Source: B18-G4 sp032250805
GTDB lineage: Bacteria > Bacteroidota > Bacteroidia > Bacteroidales > B18-G4
Direction of reading: 5' to 3'
DNA length: 64,000 bases
NCBI GenBank assembly: GCA_032250805.1
Contig: JAVVEM010000007.1
Span: forward strand, 1 to 64,000
Under the pieces are notes generated by a model, which was not told the DNA's origin, did no database searches, and saw nothing but the letters and a program-made list of their open reading frames with translations. Shown here one piece after another: positions 10,419 through 19,015 of this stretch; the stretch's first letter is position 1; each line of letters begins with the position of its first letter. The position numbers were made by a program, and so were the translations under genes.

Positions 10419-11195
10419 ATGCGAGTAATAACATTAACCAGCGATTGGGGTACCAAGGATCATTACCTGGCATCGGTAAAAGGTGCAATTCTAAGGCAGA
10501 TCCCTGAAGCACGTATTATTGATATTTCGCACGACATACCACCGCACGACCTTTCGCAGGCTGCATTCATTTTAAAGAACTGTTACCGCGACTTTCCTGA
10601 AGGGACAATTCATATTGTCGGGGTAAGCACCGAAGAATCGGAGTTAAACCCCCATACGGCAGTGGAAGCAGGCGGACAATATTTTATTGGTGCTGACAAT
10701 GGCATATTTTCAATGCTTTTTGAAGGCAAAGTGGACCGGATCGTAGAGATCAACATCATGCAGGATTCAGATTACTTCACCTTTTCTTCACGAGACCGTT
10801 TTGTGAAAGCTGCCGCCATGCTTGCCGGGGGAAAGGATATTGAAAAACTTGGGAATGCCAAAACGCAGTTGAACCAGAAGTTTTTCTTTGCTCCTGTACT
10901 TGGGCAGGATATGATCAAAGGCATGGTGATCTATATCGACAACTATGAAAATGTGATTACGAATATTACCCGCGAAAAGTTCAGAGAGGTGGGACAAAAC
11001 AGAAAATTCACCATCAGCTTCAGGGGGGAAGAGATCAGGCATATACATGATTCATATTCAGATGTACCGGTTGGTGAGATTCTGGCTCTTTTTGGCTGTA
11101 ACGGACATCTCGAGATAGCCATGAATAATGGCACTGCGGGAAGTTTGCTGGGACTTGATCCCAATGATCCCATCAGGATAGAGTTCCACGAGTGA
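10419..11195 (+). CDS. SAM hydroxide adenosyltransferase-like (DUF62, chlorinase/fluorinase superfamily)
   Basis: 258 residues, normal for the DUF62 family, whose characterised bacterial and archaeal members hydrolyse S-adenosylmethionine to adenosine and methionine. Recognisable are the N-terminal TLTSDWG-KDHY strand, the IDISHDIPPHD segment, YFIGADNGIFS in the middle, and the C-terminal barrel with YIDNYENVITNI and a final LFGCNGHLEIAMNNG. The segment that normally reads VDPGVG-x-x-RR and supplies part of the active site instead reads GVSTEESELNPH, so activity should not be assumed from family membership. It is followed, after 108 bp, by the gldF-gldG operon. Family placement is secure; the reaction is not. 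Confidence 0.87.
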   Translation: MRVITLTSDWGTKDHYLASVKGAILRQIPEARIIDISHDIPPHDLSQAAFILKNCYRDFPEGTIHIVGVSTEESELNPHTAVEAGGQYFIGADNGIFSMLFEGKVDRIVEINIMQDSDYFTFSSRDRFVKAAAMLAGGKDIEKLGNAKTQLNQKFFFAPVLGQDMIKGMVIYIDNYENVITNITREKFREVGQNRKFTISFRGEEIRHIHDSYSDVPVGEILALFGCNGHLEIAMNNGTAGSLLGLDPNDPIRIEFHE

Positions 11196-11303
11196 GTTTT
11201 TACAGCCTTCCGGAAGAGGGGGTATCAATAATATACTTCCCTGATTTACGTTTCCATAAAAAACATTAATTTAGCGCCTTGTTGCTTTAGCCCTGAAATA
11301 AGA

Positions 11304-12035
11304 ATGATAACACTATTAAGTAAGGAAATTAAAAGCTTTTTAAGTTCCCTCATCGCCTATATTGTGATTGTGGTGTTCTTGCTGGTAGTTAGTTTTTTTC
11401 TCTGGGTAATCCGTTTTGGGCATAATATCCTTGCCAATGGCTATGCCAGTATTGATGGCCTTTTTGTTATTGCTCCGATGGTTTTCCTTTTCCTTATTCC
11501 TGCAATTACCATGCGTATGTTTTCAGAGGAGAAAAAGGGCGGTACCATTGAATTGCTTTTGACCAAACCCCTCACCGACTGGCAGATCATAATTGCAAAA
11601 TTCCTTGCAGGAATCATTCTGGTTGTTTTTGCCCTCTTGCCAACATTGGTATATTATTATTCTGTATATCAACTGGGTTTACCCCCGGGAAATATTGATT
11701 CGGGAGCCATGTGGGGGTCGTATATCGGGCTCCTGTTTCTTGCAGCTGTGTTTGTTGCTATTGGCCTTTTTGCCTCTTCAATTACTGATAATCAGATTGT
11801 TTCATTCATTTTTGCAGCACTTTTTTCGGCATTTTTTTATATTGGATTTGAATTTATCTGGCCCCTGGATGTATTCAATCAAGTGGGCCTTTTTATCTCT
11901 TCTCTTGGTATTTTTGCCCATTATGAGTCGGTAAGCCGTGGGGTGATCGATAGCAGGGATATCATATATTTTATAAGTATCATCGCATTTTTTCTGATGC
12001 TGACCAAATTTTCGCTGGCCAGCAGGAAATGGTAA
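11304..12035 (+). CDS. gldF: Gliding-motility-type ABC transporter permease GldF
   Basis: 243 residues with about six hydrophobic segments (roughly residues 15-40, 53-73, 98-122, 140-162, 168-188, 215-235), the ABC-2 permease fold. The cytoplasmic loop MRMFSEEKKGGTIELLLTKP-TDWQI is the typical GldF/NosY-like coupling region. In Flavobacterium GldF works with GldG and the ATPase GldA and is needed for gliding; many non-gliding Bacteroidota keep the pair with no known role. It starts a run of same-strand genes: gldG follows after 18 bp, then a DUF4340 gene. No GldA-type ATPase is next to it, so the ATPase must be elsewhere or differ. Confidence 0.9.
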   Translation: MITLLSKEIKSFLSSLIAYIVIVVFLLVVSFFLWVIRFGHNILANGYASIDGLFVIAPMVFLFLIPAITMRMFSEEKKGGTIELLLTKPLTDWQIIIAKFLAGIILVVFALLPTLVYYYSVYQLGLPPGNIDSGAMWGSYIGLLFLAAVFVAIGLFASSITDNQIVSFIFAALFSAFFYIGFEFIWPLDVFNQVGLFISSLGIFAHYESVSRGVIDSRDIIYFISIIAFFLMLTKFSLASRKW

Positions 12036-12053
12036 ATAAGCAGATAAAACATA

Positions 12054-13796
12054 ATGAGTCATAAAAAAATAAACCAGAAATACAACAGCCTGATCAGGCT
12101 TGCCCTGGGTCTTGTGATCATTGTGTTTATTAATATTATTGCTGCGCAGTTGTATACACGTATCGACCTTACTGCTGAGAAACGATACACGATAAGCGAA
12201 AATACGCGTGAAATGCTTAGCCAGCTTGATGATATTGTCTTTTTTCAGGTTTATCTTGAAGGTGACCTGGCTCCCAGATATAAGCGTTTACAAAAGGCCA
12301 CCCGCGAAATGCTTGATGAATTCAGGGTATATTCCGATAAAGTTCAGTTTGAGTTTATCAATCCTTCTACTACGGAAGATCCGAAAGAACGTTATGAAGT
12401 GCATGAAAACCTGAAATCGAGAGGCATCATACCCGCCGAGATCAGGCAGGATGATGCCGAAGGTGTTAAGTTTCAACTGATATTTCCTGGTGCTATTATC
12501 TCATACAGGTCGAAAGAATTGCCACTGCAGCTTTTGCGCCCCGAACTGGGTGCCTCGGAAGATGAAATGGTAAACAGGGCAATTGAGAATATAGAGTACA
12601 ACCTTGCTTATGCCATAAAACTGCTTACCAATGAGCAGAAACCCAAAATTGCTTTTATTGAAGGACATGGCGAATTAAATCAAATAGAAACTGCCGATAT
12701 CAGCCGGGCACTGAGTGAAAATTATATTGTTGAAAGGGTGCGGCTTAACGAACGCGTCAATGTACTTACTGAACGGGTAGAATCTGATTCAACGCAACAA
12801 ATGATTATCAGGAACAAATTCAAGGCAATCATCATTGCCGACCCGGATTCGGTATTCAGTGAGAAAGACAAATTCATTATCGACCAATATATTATGCACG
12901 GAGGAAAGGTGCTCTGGTTGGTTGATCCGGTATTTGCCAGTATGGACAGCCTGCAGTTTGGGGGGGCTACTATGGGCATCACCAATAATATACACCTCGA
13001 CGACCAGCTTTTTAAATATGGCGTACGCCTGAATACCGACCTGATCATGGATCTGATGGCCCTGCCTATTCCAGTGACTACCGGAAGTGTGGCAGGCAAG
13101 CCACAATTTGATTTTTTTCCGTGGTATTTTTTTCCTCTGGTATCACCACAGATCAATCATCCGGTGGTTAGCAACTTAAATGCTGTAATGACTAATTTTG
13201 TCAGCAGCATTGATACCATCCGGATACCGGATGTAAAGAAAACATTCCTTTTACACAGCTCGCCTTATGCACGAAGGATGAACGCACCGGTTTATATTAA
13301 CCTCGACATTATGGGCCTGGAGCCTGATCAAAATTTGTATAATGAACAATTTATTCCTGTGGCGGTACTCCTTGAGGGTCAATTTTCCTCGCTTTACACA
13401 AACCGTCTGGCACCTTCGCTCGCTTACAGTAAAGAAATTGGCTTTGTAGAAAAAAGCAAGCCCACATCGATGATCGTCGTTGCCGACGGCAACATTATTC
13501 GCAACCAGCTGCATTACAGAGATGGTTATGCTTTACCGCTTGGTTACGACCAGTATACCGACCAAACATTTGGCAACAAGAAATTTATTCTGAACGCGGT
13601 AGACTATTTAACCGAAGGATCTGAAATAATTTCTATCCGCTCGCGTAACATACAACTCCGGCTGTTGGATAATACCCGCTTAAAAGGAAATGAAGTGATG
13701 TGGAAACTGATTAATGTTGCCGTTCCACCACTTCTGGTCATCCTGTTTGGGATCATTTATATCATTATCAGGAAGAAAAGATTTACAGCCCGCTAA
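12054..13796 (+). CDS. gldG: Gliding-motility-associated ABC transporter component GldG
   Basis: 580 residues. An N-terminal membrane anchor (about residues 17-35) is followed by RIDLTAEKRYTIS, the hallmark start of the GldG/ABC-type uncharacterised (PF09822) extracellular domain. A second membrane segment lies at the very C-terminus (about residues 552-573, ending IRKKRFTAR). The region between is a large periplasmic domain with IAFIEGHGE and KVLWLVDPVF, features of this family. It lies 18 bp after gldF and 12 bp before the DUF4340 gene, so the three are probably co-transcribed. The family resembles the IFT52/GldG periplasmic module of ABC systems. Confidence 0.92.
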   Translation: MSHKKINQKYNSLIRLALGLVIIVFINIIAAQLYTRIDLTAEKRYTISENTREMLSQLDDIVFFQVYLEGDLAPRYKRLQKATREMLDEFRVYSDKVQFEFINPSTTEDPKERYEVHENLKSRGIIPAEIRQDDAEGVKFQLIFPGAIISYRSKELPLQLLRPELGASEDEMVNRAIENIEYNLAYAIKLLTNEQKPKIAFIEGHGELNQIETADISRALSENYIVERVRLNERVNVLTERVESDSTQQMIIRNKFKAIIIADPDSVFSEKDKFIIDQYIMHGGKVLWLVDPVFASMDSLQFGGATMGITNNIHLDDQLFKYGVRLNTDLIMDLMALPIPVTTGSVAGKPQFDFFPWYFFPLVSPQINHPVVSNLNAVMTNFVSSIDTIRIPDVKKTFLLHSSPYARRMNAPVYINLDIMGLEPDQNLYNEQFIPVAVLLEGQFSSLYTNRLAPSLAYSKEIGFVEKSKPTSMIVVADGNIIRNQLHYRDGYALPLGYDQYTDQTFGNKKFILNAVDYLTEGSEIISIRSRNIQLRLLDNTRLKGNEVMWKLINVAVPPLLVILFGIIYIIIRKKRFTAR

Positions 13797-13808
13797 TCCT
13801 TAAAACGC

Positions 13809-14864
13809 ATGAAAAAAAACAGACTGTTATTTATATTCACTATGATCGTGGTGATCATTGGTGTATTTCTGATCTTAAACAACCGCTCTTCAACGCTAAG
13901 CAATGCCGAAAGTGGTTTTGCCATTGAAGATACATCTAATGTTACCAGGGTTTTCATGGTTGATAAGAACAATAACAGCGTAGAACTTAACAGGGTAGCA
14001 ACCGGCAAATGGCTGATAAACAATGAACATCCCGCCCAGAATTATAATATTATTATGCTGCTCGGAACCATGAAAAACCTGACGGTACGTTATCCTGTGC
14101 CCCTGGCAGCAAAGGATAATGTGCTAAGGAGATTGGCAACCATTGCACGAAAAGTAGAAATATATCAGGAAGTTTACCGGATCAATCTTTTTGATAAGAT
14201 CAAACTCTTCCCACGCGAAAAACTTACCAGGACATATTATGTGGGCGATGCTACGCAGGATAATATGGGGACATACATGCTTATGGAAGGTGCCAGCCAG
14301 CCATATGTGGTATTCCTTCCCAAACTCAGAGGGTTTATCTATACCCGCTATTCGACTGATGTGGATGATTGGCGTGATCATACAATTTTCGAAACACCTG
14401 TTCAGGATTTCAAGTCAGTGAAAGTCGAGTTCTTTGAAACACCGGAAGAGTCATTTATTATTGAAGCCGACAATGATGGAAATTTTACGATGTCTTCACT
14501 GGACGGTCAGAAATTGCCATATGATACGCTCAGATTACTCCAGTTTGTTACTGCTTTTAAAGATGTCAGATTTGAGTCTGTGCTGAACAATAAACTGGAA
14601 GCATCCTATATTGACTCAATTGCTTCGGGACCACTGGCACATATTATTACACTTAAGGAAACAGATGGGGATGAATATGTAGTACAAACCTATCGTAAGG
14701 GAGGCTTTCGCGAATTATATGATGAGGATGGTGCCGCCCTTGAGCCTTTCGACCTGGATCGCTTATATGCTTTCATCAACGATGGGAAAGACTTTGTGCT
14801 CATACAATATTTTGTTTTTGATAAAGTATTGCGACCGGCTTCATATTTGCAAAATAAGGAGTGA
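13809..14864 (+). CDS. DUF4340-type membrane-anchored protein
   Basis: 351 residues with one N-terminal membrane segment (about residues 5-23), then an extracytoplasmic beta-rich region. The opening SNVTRVFMVDKNNNSVELNRV and the WLINNEHPA pattern match the repeated module of DUF4340 proteins. These are commonly encoded beside GldG-like ABC components and are thought to belong to the same envelope assembly. It lies 12 bp after gldG. No catalytic motif is visible. The placement as a third component of the GldF/GldG unit is inferred from context. Confidence 0.75.
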   Translation: MKKNRLLFIFTMIVVIIGVFLILNNRSSTLSNAESGFAIEDTSNVTRVFMVDKNNNSVELNRVATGKWLINNEHPAQNYNIIMLLGTMKNLTVRYPVPLAAKDNVLRRLATIARKVEIYQEVYRINLFDKIKLFPREKLTRTYYVGDATQDNMGTYMLMEGASQPYVVFLPKLRGFIYTRYSTDVDDWRDHTIFETPVQDFKSVKVEFFETPEESFIIEADNDGNFTMSSLDGQKLPYDTLRLLQFVTAFKDVRFESVLNNKLEASYIDSIASGPLAHIITLKETDGDEYVVQTYRKGGFRELYDEDGAALEPFDLDRLYAFINDGKDFVLIQYFVFDKVLRPASYLQNKE

Positions 14865-14930
14865 TGGTCATGGTAATAAGCTTGTTTTTCTGTTGGATTT
14901 GAAAGATATACGCATAACACGATCAGTGTT

Positions 14931-16160
14931 TTGAAACTGTTGATCCTGACACAATATTATCCCCCCGAAACGGGTGCTGCACAAAACCGCCTGCATGACC
15001 TGGCCAAAAGACTTAAGGCTAAAGGGGCTGAGGTGAGCATTCTCACTGCCATGCCTAATTATCCGAAAATGAAAGTTTTCGATGGATACCGGCACAGCTG
15101 TTACAAAAAAGAAATTATAGAAGGAATTACGATCAGAAGGTCATGGATCTATGTAAAAAACAGCCGATCGATATTTCATCGCTTACTGAATTATTTTTCA
15201 TTCGTATTTACATCTCTCTTTACAGGATTATTTCGCACCCCCAGGCCCGATTATATTTTGTGCGAATCGCCACCATTATTCCTCGGCATTTCTGCATTTA
15301 TTCTATCACGGGTCAAGGGTGCACGGTTAATATTTAACATTTCAGACCTCTGGCCTGAAAGTGCGGAAAAACTCGGATTGATCCGCTCGCGTTTTTTGCT
15401 GGGAATGAGTTCGAAACTTGAAATGTTCCTTTACCGTAAATCATATTTGATTACCGGGCAAACAAAAGGTATCGTGGCGAATATATCGCAGCGCATGCCC
15501 GGGAAAACGGTTCATTGGTTGCCAAATGGTGCCGAACCGGATGTTTACGATCCTGCAAAATTCAATAATATGCTTTGGCGCTGCGAAAACGGCTTTGATC
15601 CTGATGATTTTCTTGTTTTTTATGGAGGCATTCTTGGTCATGCGCAGGGTCTGGAGGTTATCCTGCTTGCTGCAGAACTATTAAAAAGCCATGAAAAGAT
15701 CAAATTCGTTATTATGGGAAGCGGCCCCTGCAGGGAAGAATTGATTGAGATGAAGAATAAAATGGGGATAAATAATGTCGTTTTTTTTGATTCCTCTCCA
15801 AAGGCAAAAATGCCGGAAGTTCTGGCATCTGTCGATGTGTCGCTCATTCCCCTGCGTAAACTTGATTTATTCAAGGGAGCTATTCCGTCAAAAATATTTG
15901 AGAGCCTTGCAATGAAAAAACCAATCATACTGGGTGTTGAAGGTGAAGCGAGATCGTTATTTATTGAAGATGCCAGGTGTGGTGTGGCATATACACCCGA
16001 TGATTATGCCGACCTGGCACAAAAGGTATTACTTTTATCGGGCGACGGAGAAAAGCTTCTCGCACTTGGTGCGGCCGGCAGGGAATATGTAAAATTAAAT
16101 TTCGACCGTAAAATGATCGCTGATGACTTTTACGGCATTTTAAGCGGAATGGTATCATAA
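14931..16160 (+). CDS. GT4-family glycosyltransferase (WbuB-like)
   Basis: 409 residues. The start is a TTG, giving the family-typical opening MKLLILTQYYPPETGAAQ; no ATG is available close by in frame. The N-terminal Rossmann domain has the YPPE-GA-NR loop and FNISDLWPES (about 135-145). The C-terminal domain has GGILGHAQGLE (the GT-B donor-domain entry, about 232) and PSKIFE at about 322-327 with the nucleotide-sugar-binding Glu. Members add sugars to lipid-linked O-antigen or exopolysaccharide intermediates. The O-antigen-ligase-like gene follows after 36 bp, supporting a role in surface polysaccharide. The rest of a polysaccharide locus is not present. Confidence 0.88.
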   Translation: MKLLILTQYYPPETGAAQNRLHDLAKRLKAKGAEVSILTAMPNYPKMKVFDGYRHSCYKKEIIEGITIRRSWIYVKNSRSIFHRLLNYFSFVFTSLFTGLFRTPRPDYILCESPPLFLGISAFILSRVKGARLIFNISDLWPESAEKLGLIRSRFLLGMSSKLEMFLYRKSYLITGQTKGIVANISQRMPGKTVHWLPNGAEPDVYDPAKFNNMLWRCENGFDPDDFLVFYGGILGHAQGLEVILLAAELLKSHEKIKFVIMGSGPCREELIEMKNKMGINNVVFFDSSPKAKMPEVLASVDVSLIPLRKLDLFKGAIPSKIFESLAMKKPIILGVEGEARSLFIEDARCGVAYTPDDYADLAQKVLLLSGDGEKLLALGAAGREYVKLNFDRKMIADDFYGILSGMVS

Positions 16161-16196
16161 GTAAAGGTAAATCATGATAAGAAAATTGAAAAACAT

Positions 16197-17453
16197 TTGA
16201 TCAACCAACGAAATATTATCCGACTATACCAGGCAGAATTGATCATCTTTGCTTTTTTGCTGCCGATCTACCGGAAGGTAATTCCATACGCCATTGCCAT
16301 GATCATCATTACCTGGTTTTTTGATGGGGATCTGACAGCCAAGATAAAGAGGGTCATGAATTCTTCCCATCGTACAAACCTGCTACTGTTTGCCGGTATA
16401 TACATTCTTTATCTTATCGGGTTAAGCTATTCAGACAATTTTGGAACCGGCCTTTTTAATCTTGAGGTAAAACTATCGCTTTTTATCTTCCCGGTAATGT
16501 TTGCCAGTATCAGGAAAGAAGTACTCAGTCTTAAAATTTCGCGACGCGTGCTTACATCATTTGTATTTGGAGTTTTTGCATCAATGCTCTTGTGTTACAG
16601 TGTGGCTTTTTTTGAATATGCCCAAAATGGTAATGTTGAAACCTTTTACTACAGTAGTTTATCGGTTTTAATACACCCCTCGTACCTTGCCATGTATGTT
16701 TGTTTTGCGATTGCCGTATTGCTGTATTATAATTTAAAAGCGTATATCAGGGGTCGGCTGAACATCATATTATCAATGATTCTGGTGCTCTTATTCCAGC
16801 TGTTTGTGGTTATGCTGAGTTCCAAGGCAGGCATCCTCGGACTGATACTTGTGATTGCTCTTTTTTCGGCATACACTATTTTTTCCGAGAAGCGCTTGCT
16901 TACAGGTTTATTTTCCGGTTTTGTGCTTTCAGTTTCCTTCCTCATCTTGTTTTTTCTGTTTCCAGCCTCGTCGGCTCGTTTTGAGCAAACCAGGGAAGTG
17001 CTTGAACAGGCAGAAGTGGGTGGCGCTGAAGTTGCAAACAGCACAGGTGAGCGCATTATGATTTGGTATTACACCTTTGAAATTACAAACGAAAATTTTT
17101 TATTTGGCGTAGGCACAGGTGATGTTATCGACCATTTGCTTTCGAAATATAATGAAAAGGGCATGCGTAATGCGTTTGATCTTCAATTGAATGCTCATAA
17201 CCAGTATTTGCAAACATTCCTTGCCCTCGGCATAGTAGGACTGATCGTTCTTTTATTAACGCTGCTGCTACCTGCTATATTCAGCGTTGAGCAAAGGCAT
17301 TACCTTTATTTAATGTTTCTGGTTCTTATCAGCTTTAACTTCCTTTTTGAATCGATGCTTGAAACACAGGCTGGTGTTGTGTTTTATGCTTTTTTTAATG
17401 CCTACTTTTTTTCTATAAAAAAAGATCCCGTTTCTCCAGAAACGGGATCCTGA
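16197..17453 (+). CDS. O-antigen ligase/polymerase-like membrane protein (Wzy_C)
   Basis: 418 residues with about ten to eleven membrane segments and a long periplasmic loop before HNQYLQTFLALGIVG (about residues 329-343), the conserved His-bearing signature of the WaaL/Wzy superfamily. An Arg-rich loop (ARFEQTREVLEQ) and GERIMIWYYT precede it, also typical. It should join or polymerise lipid-linked glycans on the periplasmic face. The start is TTG at 16197; no better start is near. The final residues PVSPETGS are encoded within the hairpin at 17424-17449 that also serves as the gdhA terminator on the other strand. Confidence 0.85.
   Translation: MINQRNIIRLYQAELIIFAFLLPIYRKVIPYAIAMIIITWFFDGDLTAKIKRVMNSSHRTNLLLFAGIYILYLIGLSYSDNFGTGLFNLEVKLSLFIFPVMFASIRKEVLSLKISRRVLTSFVFGVFASMLLCYSVAFFEYAQNGNVETFYYSSLSVLIHPSYLAMYVCFAIAVLLYYNLKAYIRGRLNIILSMILVLLFQLFVVMLSSKAGILGLILVIALFSAYTIFSEKRLLTGLFSGFVLSVSFLILFFLFPASSARFEQTREVLEQAEVGGAEVANSTGERIMIWYYTFEITNENFLFGVGTGDVIDHLLSKYNEKGMRNAFDLQLNAHNQYLQTFLALGIVGLIVLLLTLLLPAIFSVEQRHYLYLMFLVLISFNFLFESMLETQAGVVFYAFFNAYFFSIKKDPVSPETGS
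17424..17449 (-). terminator. Rho-independent terminator of gdhA, inside the end of the opposing gene
   Basis: GATCCCGTTTC (17424-17434) and GAAACGGGATC (17439-17449) form a perfect 11-bp stem with a four-base loop. On the minus strand the hairpin is followed by a run of T (complement of 17415-17423). It lies 25 bp after the gdhA stop and overlaps the last codons of the plus-strand O-antigen-ligase-like gene. Confidence 0.9.
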
Positions 17454-17474
17454 AATTATTTACTTCAAGATATT

Positions 17475-18830
17475 TTATACATATCCCTGGGCCATCATGG
17501 CATCGGCAACTTTTACAAATCCACCGATGTTGGCTCCTGTTACGTAATCGATATAGTCACCTTCTTTAGGTCCATATTTAACACATGTGGCATGGATGTC
17601 CTTCATGATCTGCTGAAGTCTGGCATTTACCTCTTCTCTGGTCCATGACAGACGCAAAGAGTTCTGGCTCATTTCAAGTCCTGAAACAGCAACACCACCT
17701 GCATTGGCTGCCTTACCAGGGCCATACATGATCTTGGCATTCTGGTAAACCTCAATTGCTTCAGGGGTTGAAGGCATGTTTGCACCCTCAGAAACGAGAA
17801 TACAACCATTGGCAATAAGTGTTTTTGCATCTTCTTCATCAACCTCATTCTGAGTAGCGCTGGGCAGGGCGACATCACATTTAATTCCCCATGGCCGTTT
17901 ACCTTCATAATACTCACAGCCAAATTTTTCGGCATATTCCTTGATGCGACCTCTCTTCACGTTTTTCAGTTCCATAACGTAAGCGAGTTTTTCAGCCTCT
18001 ATGCCATTTGGATCGTAGATAAAGCCCGATGAATCACTTAGGGTAACTACTTTGCCGCCGAGTTCTGTAGCTTTCTCGGTAGCGAACTGGGCAACGTTGC
18101 CTGATCCTGATACGGCACAAATCTTACCTTTCATGCTATCGCCGCGGGTTTTTAGCATTTCTTCGGCGAAGTAAACTTCTCCGTAGCCAGTAGCTTCGGG
18201 ACGAATAAGGCTGCCACCCCATTCACGGCCTTTTCCTGTGAGTACGCCGGTAAATTCATTTTTTAACCTTTTATATTGCCCGAAGAGAAAGCCGATTTCC
18301 CTTCCGCCAACGCCGATATCGCCCGCAGGAACATCGGTATTTGGTCCGATGTGACGGAATAACTCCGTCATGAAACTTTGACAAAAAGCCATTACTTCAT
18401 TGTCGGATTTTCCTTTAGGGTCGAAATCTGAACCACCCTTTCCTCCGCCCATTGGAAGCGTTGTGAGGCTATTCTTAAAGACCTGCTCATAAGCAAGGAA
18501 TTTAAGTACGCCAAGGTTAACGGTAGGATGGAAGCGAAGACCGCCTTTGTAGGGGCCAATTGCGCTGTTCATCTCGATTCTGTAACCTTTGTTGATCTGG
18601 ATATCGCCCTTGTCATCTTTCCACGGGATCCTGAACAAGATCACCCTTTCGGGTTCTGCAAGCCTTTCAAGGATCTTTGCAGCTTTGTATTTGGGATTTT
18701 CTTCAACAAAGGGAATGATGGTAGTGACGACTTCTTCAACCGCCTGGTGAAATTCCACCTCACCGGGATTTTTGGCTATAATCTTGGCCATGAAGTCCTT
18801 AACTAATGATTCATACGCGTTTTGTGCCAT
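17475..18830 (-). CDS. gdhA: NADP-type glutamate dehydrogenase
   Basis: 451 residues from the ATG at 18830, the normal hexameric GDH length. An upstream in-frame Met at 18881 would add 17 residues not typical of the family. The sequence has GPYKGGLRFHP (glutamate site Lys), LPMGGGKGGSDFDPKGKSD (catalytic Lys), PAGDIGVGGREIGFLFGQY, the dinucleotide fold VSGSGNVAQFA and the closing VSEGANMPSTPEA. The enzyme reversibly aminates 2-oxoglutarate; this group (E. coli-like GdhA) normally uses NADPH and assimilates ammonium. It is a single-gene unit ended by the strong hairpin at 17424-17449. Its need for NADPH fits the nearby transhydrogenase-like operon, but that link is inferred. Confidence 0.96.
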   Translation of the reverse strand: MAQNAYESLVKDFMAKIIAKNPGEVEFHQAVEEVVTTIIPFVEENPKYKAAKILERLAEPERVILFRIPWKDDKGDIQINKGYRIEMNSAIGPYKGGLRFHPTVNLGVLKFLAYEQVFKNSLTTLPMGGGKGGSDFDPKGKSDNEVMAFCQSFMTELFRHIGPNTDVPAGDIGVGGREIGFLFGQYKRLKNEFTGVLTGKGREWGGSLIRPEATGYGEVYFAEEMLKTRGDSMKGKICAVSGSGNVAQFATEKATELGGKVVTLSDSSGFIYDPNGIEAEKLAYVMELKNVKRGRIKEYAEKFGCEYYEGKRPWGIKCDVALPSATQNEVDEEDAKTLIANGCILVSEGANMPSTPEAIEVYQNAKIMYGPGKAANAGGVAVSGLEMSQNSLRLSWTREEVNARLQQIMKDIHATCVKYGPKEGDYIDYVTGANIGGFVKVADAMMAQGYV

Positions 18831-19015
18831 AATCAAAATATCTGTTTTGGTTGTTGAATAATTGATTTTGTATATGTTCACAATAATACTTAAAAAAAAA
18901 ATTAGAATAACAATATTTGCATATTATTTTATTTCTAAATAGTGTTGATTCATTTAATATTCAGGCCTGAAGATTTAGTAACTTTACAATCTTTAAATAA
19001 TGCTTAAGGAACATT

